A stretch of DNA of 64,000 nucleotides from Micromonospora_J zhanjiangensis (GCF_042650605.1 NZ_JBHSBN010000011.1:1-64000), one strand, 5' to 3'; counted from the first letter of the stretch, positions 33,729 through 43,625 are shown. Made by a program: numbers and translations. The notes: a model not told the origin generated them from the letters alone.

Positions 33729-36047
33729 TCAGTCCGTCAACTGAGGGCTGAGCCGCAGGATCTGCCGGTCCCAGTTCGGCAGCAGCTCCAGGCGGCGGGC
33801 GCCCAACGGTACGTCCCGGGGCGCCGTGCGCTGCGCGACGACGCTGAACGCCAGGTCGACCGGGACGGAACCGGGACGCTGGAACAGCGGTGCCCAGTCG
33901 CCGTCCGGCGCGGGGACGTCCCCACCCAGCCGGAACCGGAGCCGCCGGGCGGCCCGGTCCGGGTCCACCGGCAGCTCGACGTCCGCCGGGGCCGGTTCGG
34001 TCGGCTCGGCCCCCAGCCTGCGGCGGAGGATGATCCGCAGGCCGTCCCAGGGGTCACCGTCGTCCGGGAGTTCGGCCGTGAAGACCACCCCGCCCGGCTC
34101 GGCGCGAACCTCACTGACCTGCGGGCCCGGCGGCAGCACCCGGATCAGCAGAACGTCGTCGTCCGCCGGGCGGACCGTCAGCTCGCATCCCTCGTACTGG
34201 TGCCGCAGGCCGGTGAAGGCCGCCAGCACCGGCAGTTCCTGCGGCTCACCGGCGCCGTCGTCGAAACAGACCCGCCACCCGGCCCCCGCCTCGCCCACCA
34301 GGACCGGCCGGTCCGCCACGGCGGCGGTGGTCAGTTCGGCCATCGGCACCCGGGCCGACCAGCTGTTGTCCCCGGCGACCAGGTCGACCGGATGGCAGAA
34401 GGTGGTCACCCCGACCACCCGGGACATCCGCAGCACGGCCGACGTCGGCAGGCCCGCCGTCGCGCCCTCGATCAGCAGCGCCCCGTCGACGACCCGGACG
34501 GCGGTCACCCAGGCCCGCGGTCGTTGCACCCGCAGCCGGAGTTGCCCGGCGCGGACGTACGGGAAGACCCGGACCCGGTCGTCGACCCAGCTGCCCGGCA
34601 GCACCGGCCGCGAGTCGCCGACGCCGAGCATCCGCCTGATCGGCCGGCCGGGCGGGAAGACCGCGATGTTGAACGTCCACTCCCCCTCCGTCCAGCCGTC
34701 CGAGCCGCGCAACCGCCGCGCGTCCACCGTCACCGAGTAGCCGGACCAGTCACACGGCACCGAGCTCGGGGTGGCGGCGACCCGGCTGGCCCGGGTCGGC
34801 AGCGGGATGATCCGCTTGCGTCCGGCGTCCTCCCGCAGCCAGAGCATCCGCGGCGCGGCCCACGGTCGGGACGCGCCCCGGCTCACGTCGTACGCCATCC
34901 CGCTGACCTGGAGCTGGTGACCGATCCAGCGCACCTGGTGCACCTCGGTACGGATGCCGGGCGCAACCCGGAACGCCTCCCGGGGCACCAACGGGTGCCC
35001 GGCATCCAGCAACGGGAGCTGCAGGTAGCTGTTCAGGCCCCGCCGGACCACCGCCGGGGTGGCCCCGGCCCGACCGGCGACGACCACCTTCAACAGCTCC
35101 GGCAGCGCCCGGCCACGGACCAGCCGCCAGGCCACCCGCAGCCGCGGTACCAGCCGGTCGATCACCCGGGGGTCGACCCGGTCGAGGTAGTCCGCCGACA
35201 GTTCCAGGAACCGCTGCCGGAACTCGTCGGTGGCCTCGGGCAGCAGGTCCAGGAACATCCGCAGGTCACTCTGCAGGACCGTCTCGTCGTACCAGTCCTT
35301 GAGTTTCCGGTCGCCCAACCCGGCCAGGGTCCGGCTGGCGCTGTCGACGGCGGCGAACCGGTCGACCAGGTTGGGCAGCTCGGCCAGTCGTTGGCTGATC
35401 GACTGCTCGCCGGTCTCCCGCTGACGCCAGTAGTAGACCGGCAGTTCGAGCACGTCGACCGCCTTGGCCAAGGCGTACGCCGGGATCGTCAGCGGGATGT
35501 CCTCGTACCGGACGCCCTCCGGGAACCGCAGGTCGTGCCGGTCCCAGAAGGACTTCCGGAACACCTTGTTGCAGGCCAACCGGTCGTACACCAGATTGCG
35601 CTGCTTGCCCAGGCTGGTCTTCAGGCGGGTGAATCGGTGGGTGCCCCGGTGCAGCGGCGACTGCCGCAGGCCACGCGAGGTCAGCAGCGCCACGTTCCCG
35701 GTGGCGAAGTCCGACCCGGTCCGCTCCAACGCGCCGACCAGCACCTCCAACGCGTACGGCGGCAGGACGTCGTCGCTGTCCACAAAGCTCAGGTACGCGC
35801 CGGTGGCCTGGTCGATGCCGGTGTTGCGGGCGGCACCGAGCCCTCGGTTGGGTTGGCGGACCAGCCGGAACCGGTCGTCGTGGCGGACATGCCGCGCCGC
35901 TATCTCGGCGCTGTCGTCGGTCGACCCGTCGTCCACCAGCACCACGTCCAGGTTCCGGTACGTCTGGCCGCTCAGCGAGTCCAGACACTCGGCCAGGTAG
36001 CTGGCGACGTTGTAGATCGGTACGACGACGGTGAGCAGTGCTCCCAA
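33729..36047 (-). CDS. GT2 glycosyltransferase with large C-terminal domain
   Basis: About 772 residues from TTG 36047, nine bases after TGGAGGG. The GT2 domain (~5-260) has TVVVPIYNVASYLAECLDSLSGQTYRNLDVVLVDDGSTD, SFVDSDDVLPP and KVFRKSFWDRH with RYEDIPL. Residues ~280-400 are helical. The C-terminal ~370 residues are beta-rich with repeats around Arg/Trp/Val, resembling accessory domains of TagF/TarF-like polymerases. It lies 22 bp after the GT2-TagF gene and is probably cotranscribed. It likely adds sugars to the polyol-phosphate chain. Confidence 0.85.
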   Translation of the reverse strand: MGALLTVVVPIYNVASYLAECLDSLSGQTYRNLDVVLVDDGSTDDSAEIAARHVRHDDRFRLVRQPNRGLGAARNTGIDQATGAYLSFVDSDDVLPPYALEVLVGALERTGSDFATGNVALLTSRGLRQSPLHRGTHRFTRLKTSLGKQRNLVYDRLACNKVFRKSFWDRHDLRFPEGVRYEDIPLTIPAYALAKAVDVLELPVYYWRQRETGEQSISQRLAELPNLVDRFAAVDSASRTLAGLGDRKLKDWYDETVLQSDLRMFLDLLPEATDEFRQRFLELSADYLDRVDPRVIDRLVPRLRVAWRLVRGRALPELLKVVVAGRAGATPAVVRRGLNSYLQLPLLDAGHPLVPREAFRVAPGIRTEVHQVRWIGHQLQVSGMAYDVSRGASRPWAAPRMLWLREDAGRKRIIPLPTRASRVAATPSSVPCDWSGYSVTVDARRLRGSDGWTEGEWTFNIAVFPPGRPIRRMLGVGDSRPVLPGSWVDDRVRVFPYVRAGQLRLRVQRPRAWVTAVRVVDGALLIEGATAGLPTSAVLRMSRVVGVTTFCHPVDLVAGDNSWSARVPMAELTTAAVADRPVLVGEAGAGWRVCFDDGAGEPQELPVLAAFTGLRHQYEGCELTVRPADDDVLLIRVLPPGPQVSEVRAEPGGVVFTAELPDDGDPWDGLRIILRRRLGAEPTEPAPADVELPVDPDRAARRLRFRLGGDVPAPDGDWAPLFQRPGSVPVDLAFSVVAQRTAPRDVPLGARRLELLPNWDRQILRLSPQLTD

Positions 36048-36069
36048 CCCCGCCCTCCAGTTAGCCGTG

Positions 36070-38259
36070 TCAGCCTGACTCGCCCAGCAACGCCCGGCGG
36101 ACCACCCGCTCCGCCGCCCGACCGTCGTCCAGTTCGCAGAACCGACGCCGGAACTGGCTTCGGGCCTTGGCCGCCGCCTCGTTGTCGGCGGCGCCGGTGC
36201 GGAACAGGTCGAGCAGGTCGGGGAACGTCGCGGCGACCGCGCCCGGCGGCTCGGCCGTGACGTCGAAGTAGACCCCACGGGAGAGCCGGTAGGCGTCCCA
36301 GTCGGGAGCGTAGATGACGATCGGCCGGTCCAGTGTCCCGTAGTCGAACATGGCGGACGAATAGTCGGTGACCAGCACGTCAGCGGCCAGGTACAGATCC
36401 TCGACCGAGGGATGTCCACTCACGTCGAGGACCCGGTCACCGGCGGCGATCGCCGCGCCCGGGTCCCGGTCGTGGAAGTAGTGGCTGCGCATCAGGAGCC
36501 GGGCGTTCGGACCCAACGCGTCGACGAACCGCTCCGGCTCGAACGGCGGCCGGTAGCCGGGCAGGTGTTCGCGGTGGGTGGGCGCGTACAGCACCACCCG
36601 TTCCTCGGGTCCCAGGCCGATCCGGGCCCGCGCCTGCGCCGCGTCCCGCGCCGTCGCGGTGGCCAGCCGGTCGTTACGCGGGTAACCGGTCTCCAGGGTC
36701 TCGTACTCCGCCGGATAGGCCCGCTCCCACATCTGGGTGGAGAAGGTGTTCGAGCTGATGCTGAAATCCCACCGGTCGATCCGGCGCAGCAGCTTCTCGA
36801 AGTCCATCCCGACCGCGCCGATCGGATAGCGCTGCTGGTCCAGACCCATCACCTTGACCGGGGTGCCGTGGTGGGTCTGGATGTGGATCGATCCCGGCCG
36901 TTTCTCGACGAAGTCCGGGAAGTTCACGTTGTTGATCAGCCACTTGGCCCGGGCCAGCGCCCGGAAGTAGGCCGGTGTGCCGGCGACCACGTAGTCGGTG
37001 CCGGGCGGCAGGCTGGCCACCCGGTCCCGGCGTACCACCCAGACGCCGCGGATGTGCGGGGCAAGCTCGCGGGCCTTCTCGTAGATGGCCGCCGGGTTGC
37101 AGGCGTAGCCGCGGTACCAGTACGCCGCGTAGAGGGCGAGCGACTCGTCCATCGGCATCCGCAGCTGGGCCCGGTAGTACTCGCGCATCGTCAGGTCCCG
37201 GCCGGTACGGGCCGACCGCCGGACGGCCGGCACGGCGCGCCGCTTCACCGCGGCGGCACCACCCCGCAGCCGGCCACGACCGCGCTGCACCACCCGCAAC
37301 GCCGAGAAGGTACGCCAGCGTCCCGCCGCGACCAACCGGTGCTTCACGCCCTCGGGACCGCCCGGCACCGGGTACCCGCCGGGCGGCAACCACCGGCGGT
37401 AGTCCTCGACGATCTGAGCGAAGAACGCCGCCCGCATCTCCGACGGGACCCGGTCGCCGTTGCCGAGCACGGTGAGGTAGTGCCAGATCATCCGCCGGAA
37501 CAGCAGCGGGCGCACGCTGTCGGTCCGCGGCGCCCACTCGTCCAGCAGCTCGAACACCCGGTGCCAGTGCGGGAACACCTCGAAGTGCCGGTCGCCCTTG
37601 GTACGGGTGATCGCCCCGGACCGGCGCTGCCGGTAGTGGACGCACACCCGGTCCAGGACGGTGATCCGCTCGGCGGCCACCAGCACCGGGTACGTGAAGG
37701 AGACGTCCTCGTACCAGCCGGCACCGAACCGCAGGCCCAGGTGGACCAGGAACTCGCGGCGAACCAGCTTGTTCCAGGCGGTGTGCAGCAGGTCGATCAG
37801 CTCGGGCCGGCTCGCCAGGTCGGACACCACCGTCCCCGGTCCGTCCGGGAAGACCTCGGACATCGCGCTGCCGATCACGGCGGTGTCCAGGTACGCCCGG
37901 ACGTGGTCGACGATCAGCACGTCCGGCGTGCTCTCCCGCAGCCGCGCCACGACGGCGGGCAGGCAGTCCGGCTCCAGCCAGTCGTCGCTGTCGACGAACC
38001 AGACGTACTCGCCGGAGGCGTGGTCCAGCCCGATGTTGCGGGCACCACCCAACCCGACGTTCTCGTCGAGGCTGACCAGCTTCACCCGGGGGTCCCTGGC
38101 CGCGTACTCGGCCAGGATCTCGCCGCTGCTGTCGGGTGAGCAGTCGTCGACGCCGATCACCTCCAGGTCCCCGAAGGGCTGGGCCAGGATCGAGTCCAGG
38201 CACTCGCGCAGGTAGCCCTGCACTCGGTAGGCCGGCAGGACGAAGCTGATCAGAGTCAT
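36070..38259 (-). CDS. GT2 domain fused to CDP-glycerol glycerophosphotransferase (TagF-like)
   Basis: The 729-residue protein has an N-terminal GT2 domain (~1-260: LISFVLPAYRVQGYLRECLDSILAQ, GVDDCSPDSSG, FVDSDDWLEPD). A TagF/TarF domain (~370-720) follows, with INNVNFPDFVEKRPGSIHIQTHHGTPVKVMG, APTHREHLPGYRPP, and ADVLVTDYSSAMFDYGTLDRPIVIYAPD. These are the CDP-glycerol/ribitol phosphotransferase motifs (His in Q-T-H-H-G and D-Y-S-S). The known reaction moves glycerol-phosphate or ribitol-phosphate from CDP-polyol to a growing chain. It lies between the exporter/CDP-alcohol gene group and a GT gene, and is the strongest evidence for a teichoic-acid-like polymer. Confidence 0.93.
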   Translation of the reverse strand: MTLISFVLPAYRVQGYLRECLDSILAQPFGDLEVIGVDDCSPDSSGEILAEYAARDPRVKLVSLDENVGLGGARNIGLDHASGEYVWFVDSDDWLEPDCLPAVVARLRESTPDVLIVDHVRAYLDTAVIGSAMSEVFPDGPGTVVSDLASRPELIDLLHTAWNKLVRREFLVHLGLRFGAGWYEDVSFTYPVLVAAERITVLDRVCVHYRQRRSGAITRTKGDRHFEVFPHWHRVFELLDEWAPRTDSVRPLLFRRMIWHYLTVLGNGDRVPSEMRAAFFAQIVEDYRRWLPPGGYPVPGGPEGVKHRLVAAGRWRTFSALRVVQRGRGRLRGGAAAVKRRAVPAVRRSARTGRDLTMREYYRAQLRMPMDESLALYAAYWYRGYACNPAAIYEKARELAPHIRGVWVVRRDRVASLPPGTDYVVAGTPAYFRALARAKWLINNVNFPDFVEKRPGSIHIQTHHGTPVKVMGLDQQRYPIGAVGMDFEKLLRRIDRWDFSISSNTFSTQMWERAYPAEYETLETGYPRNDRLATATARDAAQARARIGLGPEERVVLYAPTHREHLPGYRPPFEPERFVDALGPNARLLMRSHYFHDRDPGAAIAAGDRVLDVSGHPSVEDLYLAADVLVTDYSSAMFDYGTLDRPIVIYAPDWDAYRLSRGVYFDVTAEPPGAVAATFPDLLDLFRTGAADNEAAAKARSQFRRRFCELDDGRAAERVVRRALLGESG

Positions 38260-38308
38260 CTGTTCCGTTCCCCAGGCCCGATCCGTCCGGGTCGGGCCAC
38301 CCCAGGTG

Positions 38309-40390
38309 TTAGCCGGCTCGTTGCCGCTCGTTCACCAGCCTATCGTCCGCTTCGCGGGCACCCGTCGGCGTCCGTAGCGCCCGGGCGGCGGCCACCCAGC
38401 CGGTCACCGCGCTGAGCACGGAGATGGTGAACAGATACCCGGCGAGCGCGACAAAGGTGACGGTCGGGACGACTCGGACACCGCTGACGACGGCTGCCGT
38501 GAGCAGGACCATTCGCCCGTCCCAGCCGAGCCCGAAGGAGCGCAGCAGCGGGGTGCGCTCCCGCTTCTCCAGCCGGGCGGTCAGGTTGTAGTGGTGCAGC
38601 GCCAGCACCAGCAGCAGCGCGAAGACCACCGGACCGGGCACCCCCGTGCCGGCACCGACGGCGATCACGAACAGGTACTCGGTGGCCCGCAGGCCCGCCG
38701 GGACCAACCAGTCGAGCGCCCCGGACTGGGACCGGCCGGCGGCCAGGCCGGCGGCCAGCGCGATCAGCGCCGCGACCAGGGTCCACCAGCGGAACGACGC
38801 CGGGCCGGATCCGCGCACCGCCACCAGCAGCAGCCCGGCGCCGGCGAACGCGCCGAGGACGGCGAGCGGCAGCGGACCGGGGATCCACCGGACCCGCCGA
38901 CCGAGCGCCCCGAGCCGGCGGCTCACCCACCCGTCGTCGCGGTGCAGCCCGGCGTCCACCGTGGAGAGCACCGGGACGCCCATCGACCGCGAGCGCAGCG
39001 TCCGCAACGCCAGCGTGTACGCGGCCGCGAGCACACCCCAGGTCAGCACCGCGACCAGGCTGACCAGCGGGTTGAACAGGGCCACGGTCAGCGCGATCAG
39101 CGCCCAGCGTTCGCCGATCGGGAAGACCACGGTGCGCTTGAGCCAGTACGACAGCGAACCGGTGTCCGCCTGCACCCGGGTGGAGGCGCGGCTGAGCCGG
39201 GCACCCAGGCCGGCACCCCTGGCACCCCCGGCACCCCCGGCCGCGCCGGTCCCGGCCGACCGGCCGGCCGCCTCGTCGTGCAGGGCGCCGTACCAGGTGT
39301 CCGTCATGTGCCGGACGGTCTGCAGGGTCAGCGCGGCGATGGCCAGCGCCCAGCCGTTGCCCAGGCCCGCGCGTTCCACGCCGACCGCGAGGCCGGCGTA
39401 GACGACGTACTCCTTGGCCCGGTCGGCCATGGTGTCCAGCCAGCCGCCCCACGGGCTGAACCGGCGGGTGTACCGGGCGACCTGCCCGTCCACGCAGTCC
39501 AGCACGAAGCCGAGGTAGAGCAGCACCGCGCCGGTGACCAGGGCCGGCCGGCCGCCCAGGCCGAACAGCGCCGCCGCGGCGAAGGCGAACAGCACCGACA
39601 CCACGGTCACCCCGGTCGGTCCCAGCCCGATCCGGGCACACAGCTTCGTCAGGTACGGCGACCAGCTGCTGACGAAGTAGGTGGCGAAGAAGTCGTCCCG
39701 CTCCTTGACCGCGAGCCGGAGTTCGGCCGGGTCGGACGGGACGGCCGCGACGGCGGCCTCGGCGGCGGCCACCCCGGCCGGGTCGGCGGTCCGGTGCGCC
39801 ACCAGCAGCCGTACCCGGTGGGCGAAGATCGTGGGACCGCTGCCGGCCAGCGCGGTCACCAGCCGGTCCAGCGGGTTGCCGGCGACGGCGTCGGCCGGCC
39901 GGGCGGCGGGCGGTTCGGCGCCACCCCCGGGGCGGACCCGGCCCGGGTCCGCGAGGGTCCGGGCGGCGGCGGCCAGCGCGGGCAGGTCGGTCGCGGCGAC
40001 CCGCAGCGCGCCGCCGAACGTACCGGTCGCCAGGTCGTCCGGCGCGCCGGCCGGACCGGCCGCGGTCAGCTGGCCGCGCTCCTCGTGTACGCCCACCGGG
40101 CCGGCGCCGGCCGTCCCGGTGAGCACCAGCGCGACAGTGCCGGGCACCGGGCTGGTGGCCAGGTGCCGCAGTACGGCGGTGTGCGCGACCAGGTCCGCCG
40201 CGCAGAGCAGCAGCGGTCCGCTGGCCGAGTCGGCCAACCGGGCCAGGCCGGTCAGCTCGCCGACCTCGACCACCTCGGTGGCACCGGCCTGGCGCAACTG
40301 CTCCCCGAGCCGGTCGAGCAGCGGCCGACCGTCGGGCAGGGTGAGCGGCTCCGGCCCCGACGGGCCGGTGATCAGGACCGCCAGGGTCAC
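38309..40390 (-). CDS. CDP-alcohol phosphatidyltransferase with N-terminal nucleotidyltransferase-like and C-terminal DUF5941-like domains
   Basis: The 693-residue protein starts at GTG 40390, overlapping the stop of the ABC ATPase gene (GTGA). Residues ~1-220 resemble a degenerate nucleotidyltransferase (VTLAVLITGPSG ... LLLCAADLVAHT). The CDP-alcohol phosphatidyltransferase core has D298-x2-D301-G-x2-A-R-x8-G-x3-D319-x3-D323, the complete catalytic signature, with six-plus hydrophobic helices after it. A further C-terminal membrane domain (~480-693) follows. It probably transfers a phospho-alcohol from a CDP precursor to a lipid or inositol, possibly the lipid anchor or first unit of the exported polymer. 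Confidence 0.87.
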   Translation of the reverse strand: MTLAVLITGPSGPEPLTLPDGRPLLDRLGEQLRQAGATEVVEVGELTGLARLADSASGPLLLCAADLVAHTAVLRHLATSPVPGTVALVLTGTAGAGPVGVHEERGQLTAAGPAGAPDDLATGTFGGALRVAATDLPALAAAARTLADPGRVRPGGGAEPPAARPADAVAGNPLDRLVTALAGSGPTIFAHRVRLLVAHRTADPAGVAAAEAAVAAVPSDPAELRLAVKERDDFFATYFVSSWSPYLTKLCARIGLGPTGVTVVSVLFAFAAAALFGLGGRPALVTGAVLLYLGFVLDCVDGQVARYTRRFSPWGGWLDTMADRAKEYVVYAGLAVGVERAGLGNGWALAIAALTLQTVRHMTDTWYGALHDEAAGRSAGTGAAGGAGGARGAGLGARLSRASTRVQADTGSLSYWLKRTVVFPIGERWALIALTVALFNPLVSLVAVLTWGVLAAAYTLALRTLRSRSMGVPVLSTVDAGLHRDDGWVSRRLGALGRRVRWIPGPLPLAVLGAFAGAGLLLVAVRGSGPASFRWWTLVAALIALAAGLAAGRSQSGALDWLVPAGLRATEYLFVIAVGAGTGVPGPVVFALLLVLALHHYNLTARLEKRERTPLLRSFGLGWDGRMVLLTAAVVSGVRVVPTVTFVALAGYLFTISVLSAVTGWVAAARALRTPTGAREADDRLVNERQRAG

Positions 40391-41139
40391 GTCCGGACCA
40401 CGGGCTTGCCGTTGTACGCGTCCAACGCCTCGCGGACCGTGCCGTCCAACTTCAGCTCGCCCTTGTCCAGGAACAGCCCCCGGGTGCAGAACCGGGTCAG
40501 GTCGCTCTCGTTGTGCGAGACGAGCACCAGCGTACGGCCCTCGGCGAGCAGCCGCTCGATGGTGGTGTAGCACTTCTGCCGGAACTCGGCGTCACCGACC
40601 GCCATCACCTCGTCCACCAGCAGGATCGGGTGGTGCAGCTGGGAGATCACCGAGAAGCCGAGCCGGACCTTCATCCCCGAGGAGTAGTGCCGGACCGGCG
40701 TGTCGATCGCCTTCTGGACCTGCTCACCGGCGAAGTCGACGATCTCGTCGAACTTGGCCTTGAGGAACTGCGGGCTCAGCCCGTGCAGCGAGCCGACCAG
40801 GTGGACGTTCTCCCGGCCGGTGAGGTCGTTGGAGAAGCCCGCGGAGAGTTCGAGCAGCGGGGCGACGTTGCCGCGGACCTTGATCGACCCCTCGTCCGGG
40901 ATCAGCACGCCGGCGATCAGGCGGAGCGTGGTGCTCTTGCCGGTGCCGTTCTTGCCGATCACGCCGACGGCCTCGCCGGGCTGGATGTCGAACGTGCAGT
41001 GCCGCAGCGGCCAGAACTCGTTGGCCTGCGGCTGTCGGCCGCCGCGGTGGATGAACATCTCGCGCAGCCGTAGCTGGCGGCGCCGGTTGCGGACGAACCG
41101 GATGCCGAGGTCACGGGCCTCGATGATCGGCTGACTCAC
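40387..41139 (-). CDS. Polysaccharide/teichoic acid exporter ATP-binding protein (TagH/Wzt-like)
   Basis: The 250-residue protein has Walker A GKNGTGKST, signature YSSGMKVRLGFSV (with the relaxed YSSGM form usual for TagH/Wzt/RfbE), and Walker B ILLVDEVMAVGD. There is no carbohydrate-binding C-terminal domain, so it is the short TagH form. It starts at GTG right after the permease stop and overlaps the CDP-alcohol transferase gene. With the permease it exports the finished lipid-linked polymer across the membrane. Confidence 0.93.
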   Translation of the reverse strand: MSQPIIEARDLGIRFVRNRRRQLRLREMFIHRGGRQPQANEFWPLRHCTFDIQPGEAVGVIGKNGTGKSTTLRLIAGVLIPDEGSIKVRGNVAPLLELSAGFSNDLTGRENVHLVGSLHGLSPQFLKAKFDEIVDFAGEQVQKAIDTPVRHYSSGMKVRLGFSVISQLHHPILLVDEVMAVGDAEFRQKCYTTIERLLAEGRTLVLVSHNESDLTRFCTRGLFLDKGELKLDGTVREALDAYNGKPVVRT

Positions 41140-41961
41140 TCAGAGCTCCTTGAGCACGGCGGGTTCGAGCCGGCGGAACACCCAGAAGCCCGCGAGCAGG
41201 ACGACCAGGCTGCCGACGAGTGAGGAGAGGAGTACCCCGGTGCTGGGGAACTGGCCCGGGTACCAGACGGCCCGGAACAGTTGCAGGATGCCGACCAGCG
41301 GGTTGCACTCGTAGGCGATCCGCAGCCAGCCCGGCATGCCGGAGTGCTGGACCAGCGAGAGCGGGTAGATGATCGGCGTGGCGTAGAACATCGCGCGCAG
41401 CACCAGCCGCATGAACCGGTCGATGTCGCGCAGCAGCACGTTCAGCGAGGACAGCAGCAGCGCCACCCCGATCAGCAGGGTGAAGGTGAGCAGCACGGCC
41501 AGCGGCAGGGCCAGCAGGTGCCAGCCGAAGCTGAGCTGCCCGAACCAGATCGCCACCACGATCAGCACCGGGACGCCGGCCAGGTACTCGGCGAACCGGC
41601 CGACCACCCGGCCGAACGGGAAGACCTCGCGGGGCACCTTCATGGTGGTGATCAGGCGGGCCTGGCCGGTCAGCGCGGTGGTCGCCTCACCGACCGCCGA
41701 GTTGATCCACTGCCAGGCGAAGATGCCGCTGATCAGGTAGAGCGGGTAGGAGCCGGCGATGTCCGGCGCCACCCCGTCGCGCTTGCCGGTGCCGTAGAGC
41801 ACGCCGAAGACGAACCAGTAGATCGCGCCGATCGCCAGCGGCTCGATCAGCGACCAGAAGTACCCCAGAACGGAGGCCTGGTACTTGACGGCCAGATCCC
41901 GACGTACCAGCAGTCGCAACGCGTTGCGGTGCGACCAGACATCCGCCACCGCGGTCGTCAT
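41140..41961 (-). CDS. Polysaccharide/teichoic acid exporter permease (TagG/Wzm-like)
   Basis: The 273-residue protein begins MTTAVADVWSHRNALRLLVRRDLAVKYQASVLGYFWSLIEPL, the ABC-2 polysaccharide permease lead. It has six hydrophobic helices, GIFAWQWINSAVGEA, and YATPIIYPLSLV. It pairs with the ATPase whose GTG follows its stop without a gap. It heads the operon that continues with the CDP-alcohol transferase, GT2-TagF and GT2 genes, so export and synthesis are made together. Confidence 0.93.
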   Translation of the reverse strand: MTTAVADVWSHRNALRLLVRRDLAVKYQASVLGYFWSLIEPLAIGAIYWFVFGVLYGTGKRDGVAPDIAGSYPLYLISGIFAWQWINSAVGEATTALTGQARLITTMKVPREVFPFGRVVGRFAEYLAGVPVLIVVAIWFGQLSFGWHLLALPLAVLLTFTLLIGVALLLSSLNVLLRDIDRFMRLVLRAMFYATPIIYPLSLVQHSGMPGWLRIAYECNPLVGILQLFRAVWYPGQFPSTGVLLSSLVGSLVVLLAGFWVFRRLEPAVLKEL

Positions 41962-42248
41962 CGCCGCCCCCCGTCACGGAGAGTTGCCCGACGGGTACCA
42001 CGCCGCGACGGGCCGCCGAGGCGCCCTGCTCGGATCACGTGCTGACCTCTTTCCCGGCCACCGCCTGGGCCGCCCTGGAACCATTGTGCTCGCACCCGAA
42101 GCGGGCCGACGGTCGCGGCTCGCCCGACGGCGGCAGTCGCGCCGACCGGGGCCGCTGAACCGGGCCATAGGTTAGCAGTCGGTTAATACGCCGGGTAAGC
42201 GGTGCCGGGTCGCCGCACAGCGTGGGCCATGGCGAAAATCACGGAAAG

Positions 42249-43625
42249 TCAGCACTCGATCACGTTCACCGCGAGCCCGCCCCGGGCCGTCTCCTTGTAT
42301 TTGATCTTCATGTCGGCACCGGTCTCACGCATCGTCTTGATCACCTTGTCCAGCGACACCGCGTGCACCCCGTCCCCGCGCAGCGCCAGCCGCGCCGCGG
42401 TGATCGCCTTGATGCTGGCCACCGCGTTCCGCTCGATGCACGGGATCTGCACCAGGCCGCCCACCGGGTCGCAGGTCAGCCCGAGATTGTGCTCCATCCC
42501 GATCTCGGCGGCGTTCTCCACCTGCTCAGGTGTGCCACCGAGCGCCTCGGCCAGCCCGGCGGCGGCCATCGAACAGGCCGAACCGACCTCACCCTGGCAG
42601 CCGACCTCGGCACCCGAGATCGACGCGTTCTCCTTGAACAGGACACCGATCGCTCCGGCGGCCAGCAGGAAACGGACCACGCCGTCCTCGTCCGCACCCG
42701 GGACGAACCGGGCATAATAGTGCAGAACCGCCGGGATGATGCCGGCCGCGCCGTTGGTCGGCGCGGTCACCACCCGGCCGCCCGCCGCGTTCTCCTCGTT
42801 GACCGCCAGCGCCCACAGGGTCACCCAGTCCATCACCCGCAGCGGATCGCCGTTCCCGGCCGCGGCCTCGTCGGTCAGCCCGCGGCGCAGCTCGGCCGCC
42901 CGGCGGCGGACCCGCAGCCCACCGGGCAGCACCCCGTCGCGCTCGCACCCCCGCTCGACGCACTCCCGCATCACCCGCCAGATCTCCAGCAGGCCCGCCC
43001 GCACCTCGGCCTCCGACCGCCAGGACCGTTCGTTGGCCAGCATCACGCCGCTGATCGACAGGCCCGAGTCGCGGGTCGCCGCCAACAGCTCGGCGCCGGT
43101 GAGGAAGGGCAGCCGGACCCGGGTGCTGTCGGGCTTGATCCGGTCCGCGCCGGCCGCGGTCTCGTCGACCACGAACCCGCCGCCCACCGAGTAGTAGGTC
43201 CGGGTCCGCACCACCTCGCCGGCCCGGTCGTACGCGGTGAAGGTCATCCCGTTCGGGTGGAACGGCAGCGACCGACGCCGGTGCAGCACCAGGTCCCGGT
43301 CGGGGTCGAAGTCCACCGGGTGGGCGTCGAGCAGGTGCAGCCGCCCGGTGGACCGGACCTGCGCCACCCGCCCGTCGATCGAGTCGGTGTCCACCGTCTC
43401 CGGCGCCTCGCCGGCGAGGCCGAGCAGCACCGCCCGGTCGCTGCCGTGACCGTGCCCGGTCGCGCCCAGCGAACCGAAGAGTTCGGCGTGCACCCGTGCC
43501 GTACCGGACAGCAGCCCGTCGGCCTTGAGGCCGGTGACGAACGTCCGCGCCGCCCGCATCGGCCCCACGGTGTGCGAGCTGGACGGCCCGATCCCCACCG
43601 AGAACAGGTCGAACACGCTGATCAT
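42249..43625 (-). CDS. sdaA: L-serine ammonia-lyase (iron-sulfur, single-chain type)
   Basis: The 458-residue protein starts at ATG 43625. It carries the N-terminal beta domain (MISVFDLFSVGIGPSSSHTVGPMRAA) and C-terminal alpha domain. The alpha domain has the [4Fe-4S] cysteines in GCQGEVGSACSMAAAG and LTCDPVGG, plus TAPTNGAAGIIPAV. The enzyme deaminates L-serine to pyruvate and ammonia. It belongs to the single-chain fused type. There is no apparent operon partner; no glycine or serine riboswitch was recognised in the 5' region. Confidence 0.95.
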   Translation of the reverse strand: MISVFDLFSVGIGPSSSHTVGPMRAARTFVTGLKADGLLSGTARVHAELFGSLGATGHGHGSDRAVLLGLAGEAPETVDTDSIDGRVAQVRSTGRLHLLDAHPVDFDPDRDLVLHRRRSLPFHPNGMTFTAYDRAGEVVRTRTYYSVGGGFVVDETAAGADRIKPDSTRVRLPFLTGAELLAATRDSGLSISGVMLANERSWRSEAEVRAGLLEIWRVMRECVERGCERDGVLPGGLRVRRRAAELRRGLTDEAAAGNGDPLRVMDWVTLWALAVNEENAAGGRVVTAPTNGAAGIIPAVLHYYARFVPGADEDGVVRFLLAAGAIGVLFKENASISGAEVGCQGEVGSACSMAAAGLAEALGGTPEQVENAAEIGMEHNLGLTCDPVGGLVQIPCIERNAVASIKAITAARLALRGDGVHAVSLDKVIKTMRETGADMKIKYKETARGGLAVNVIEC

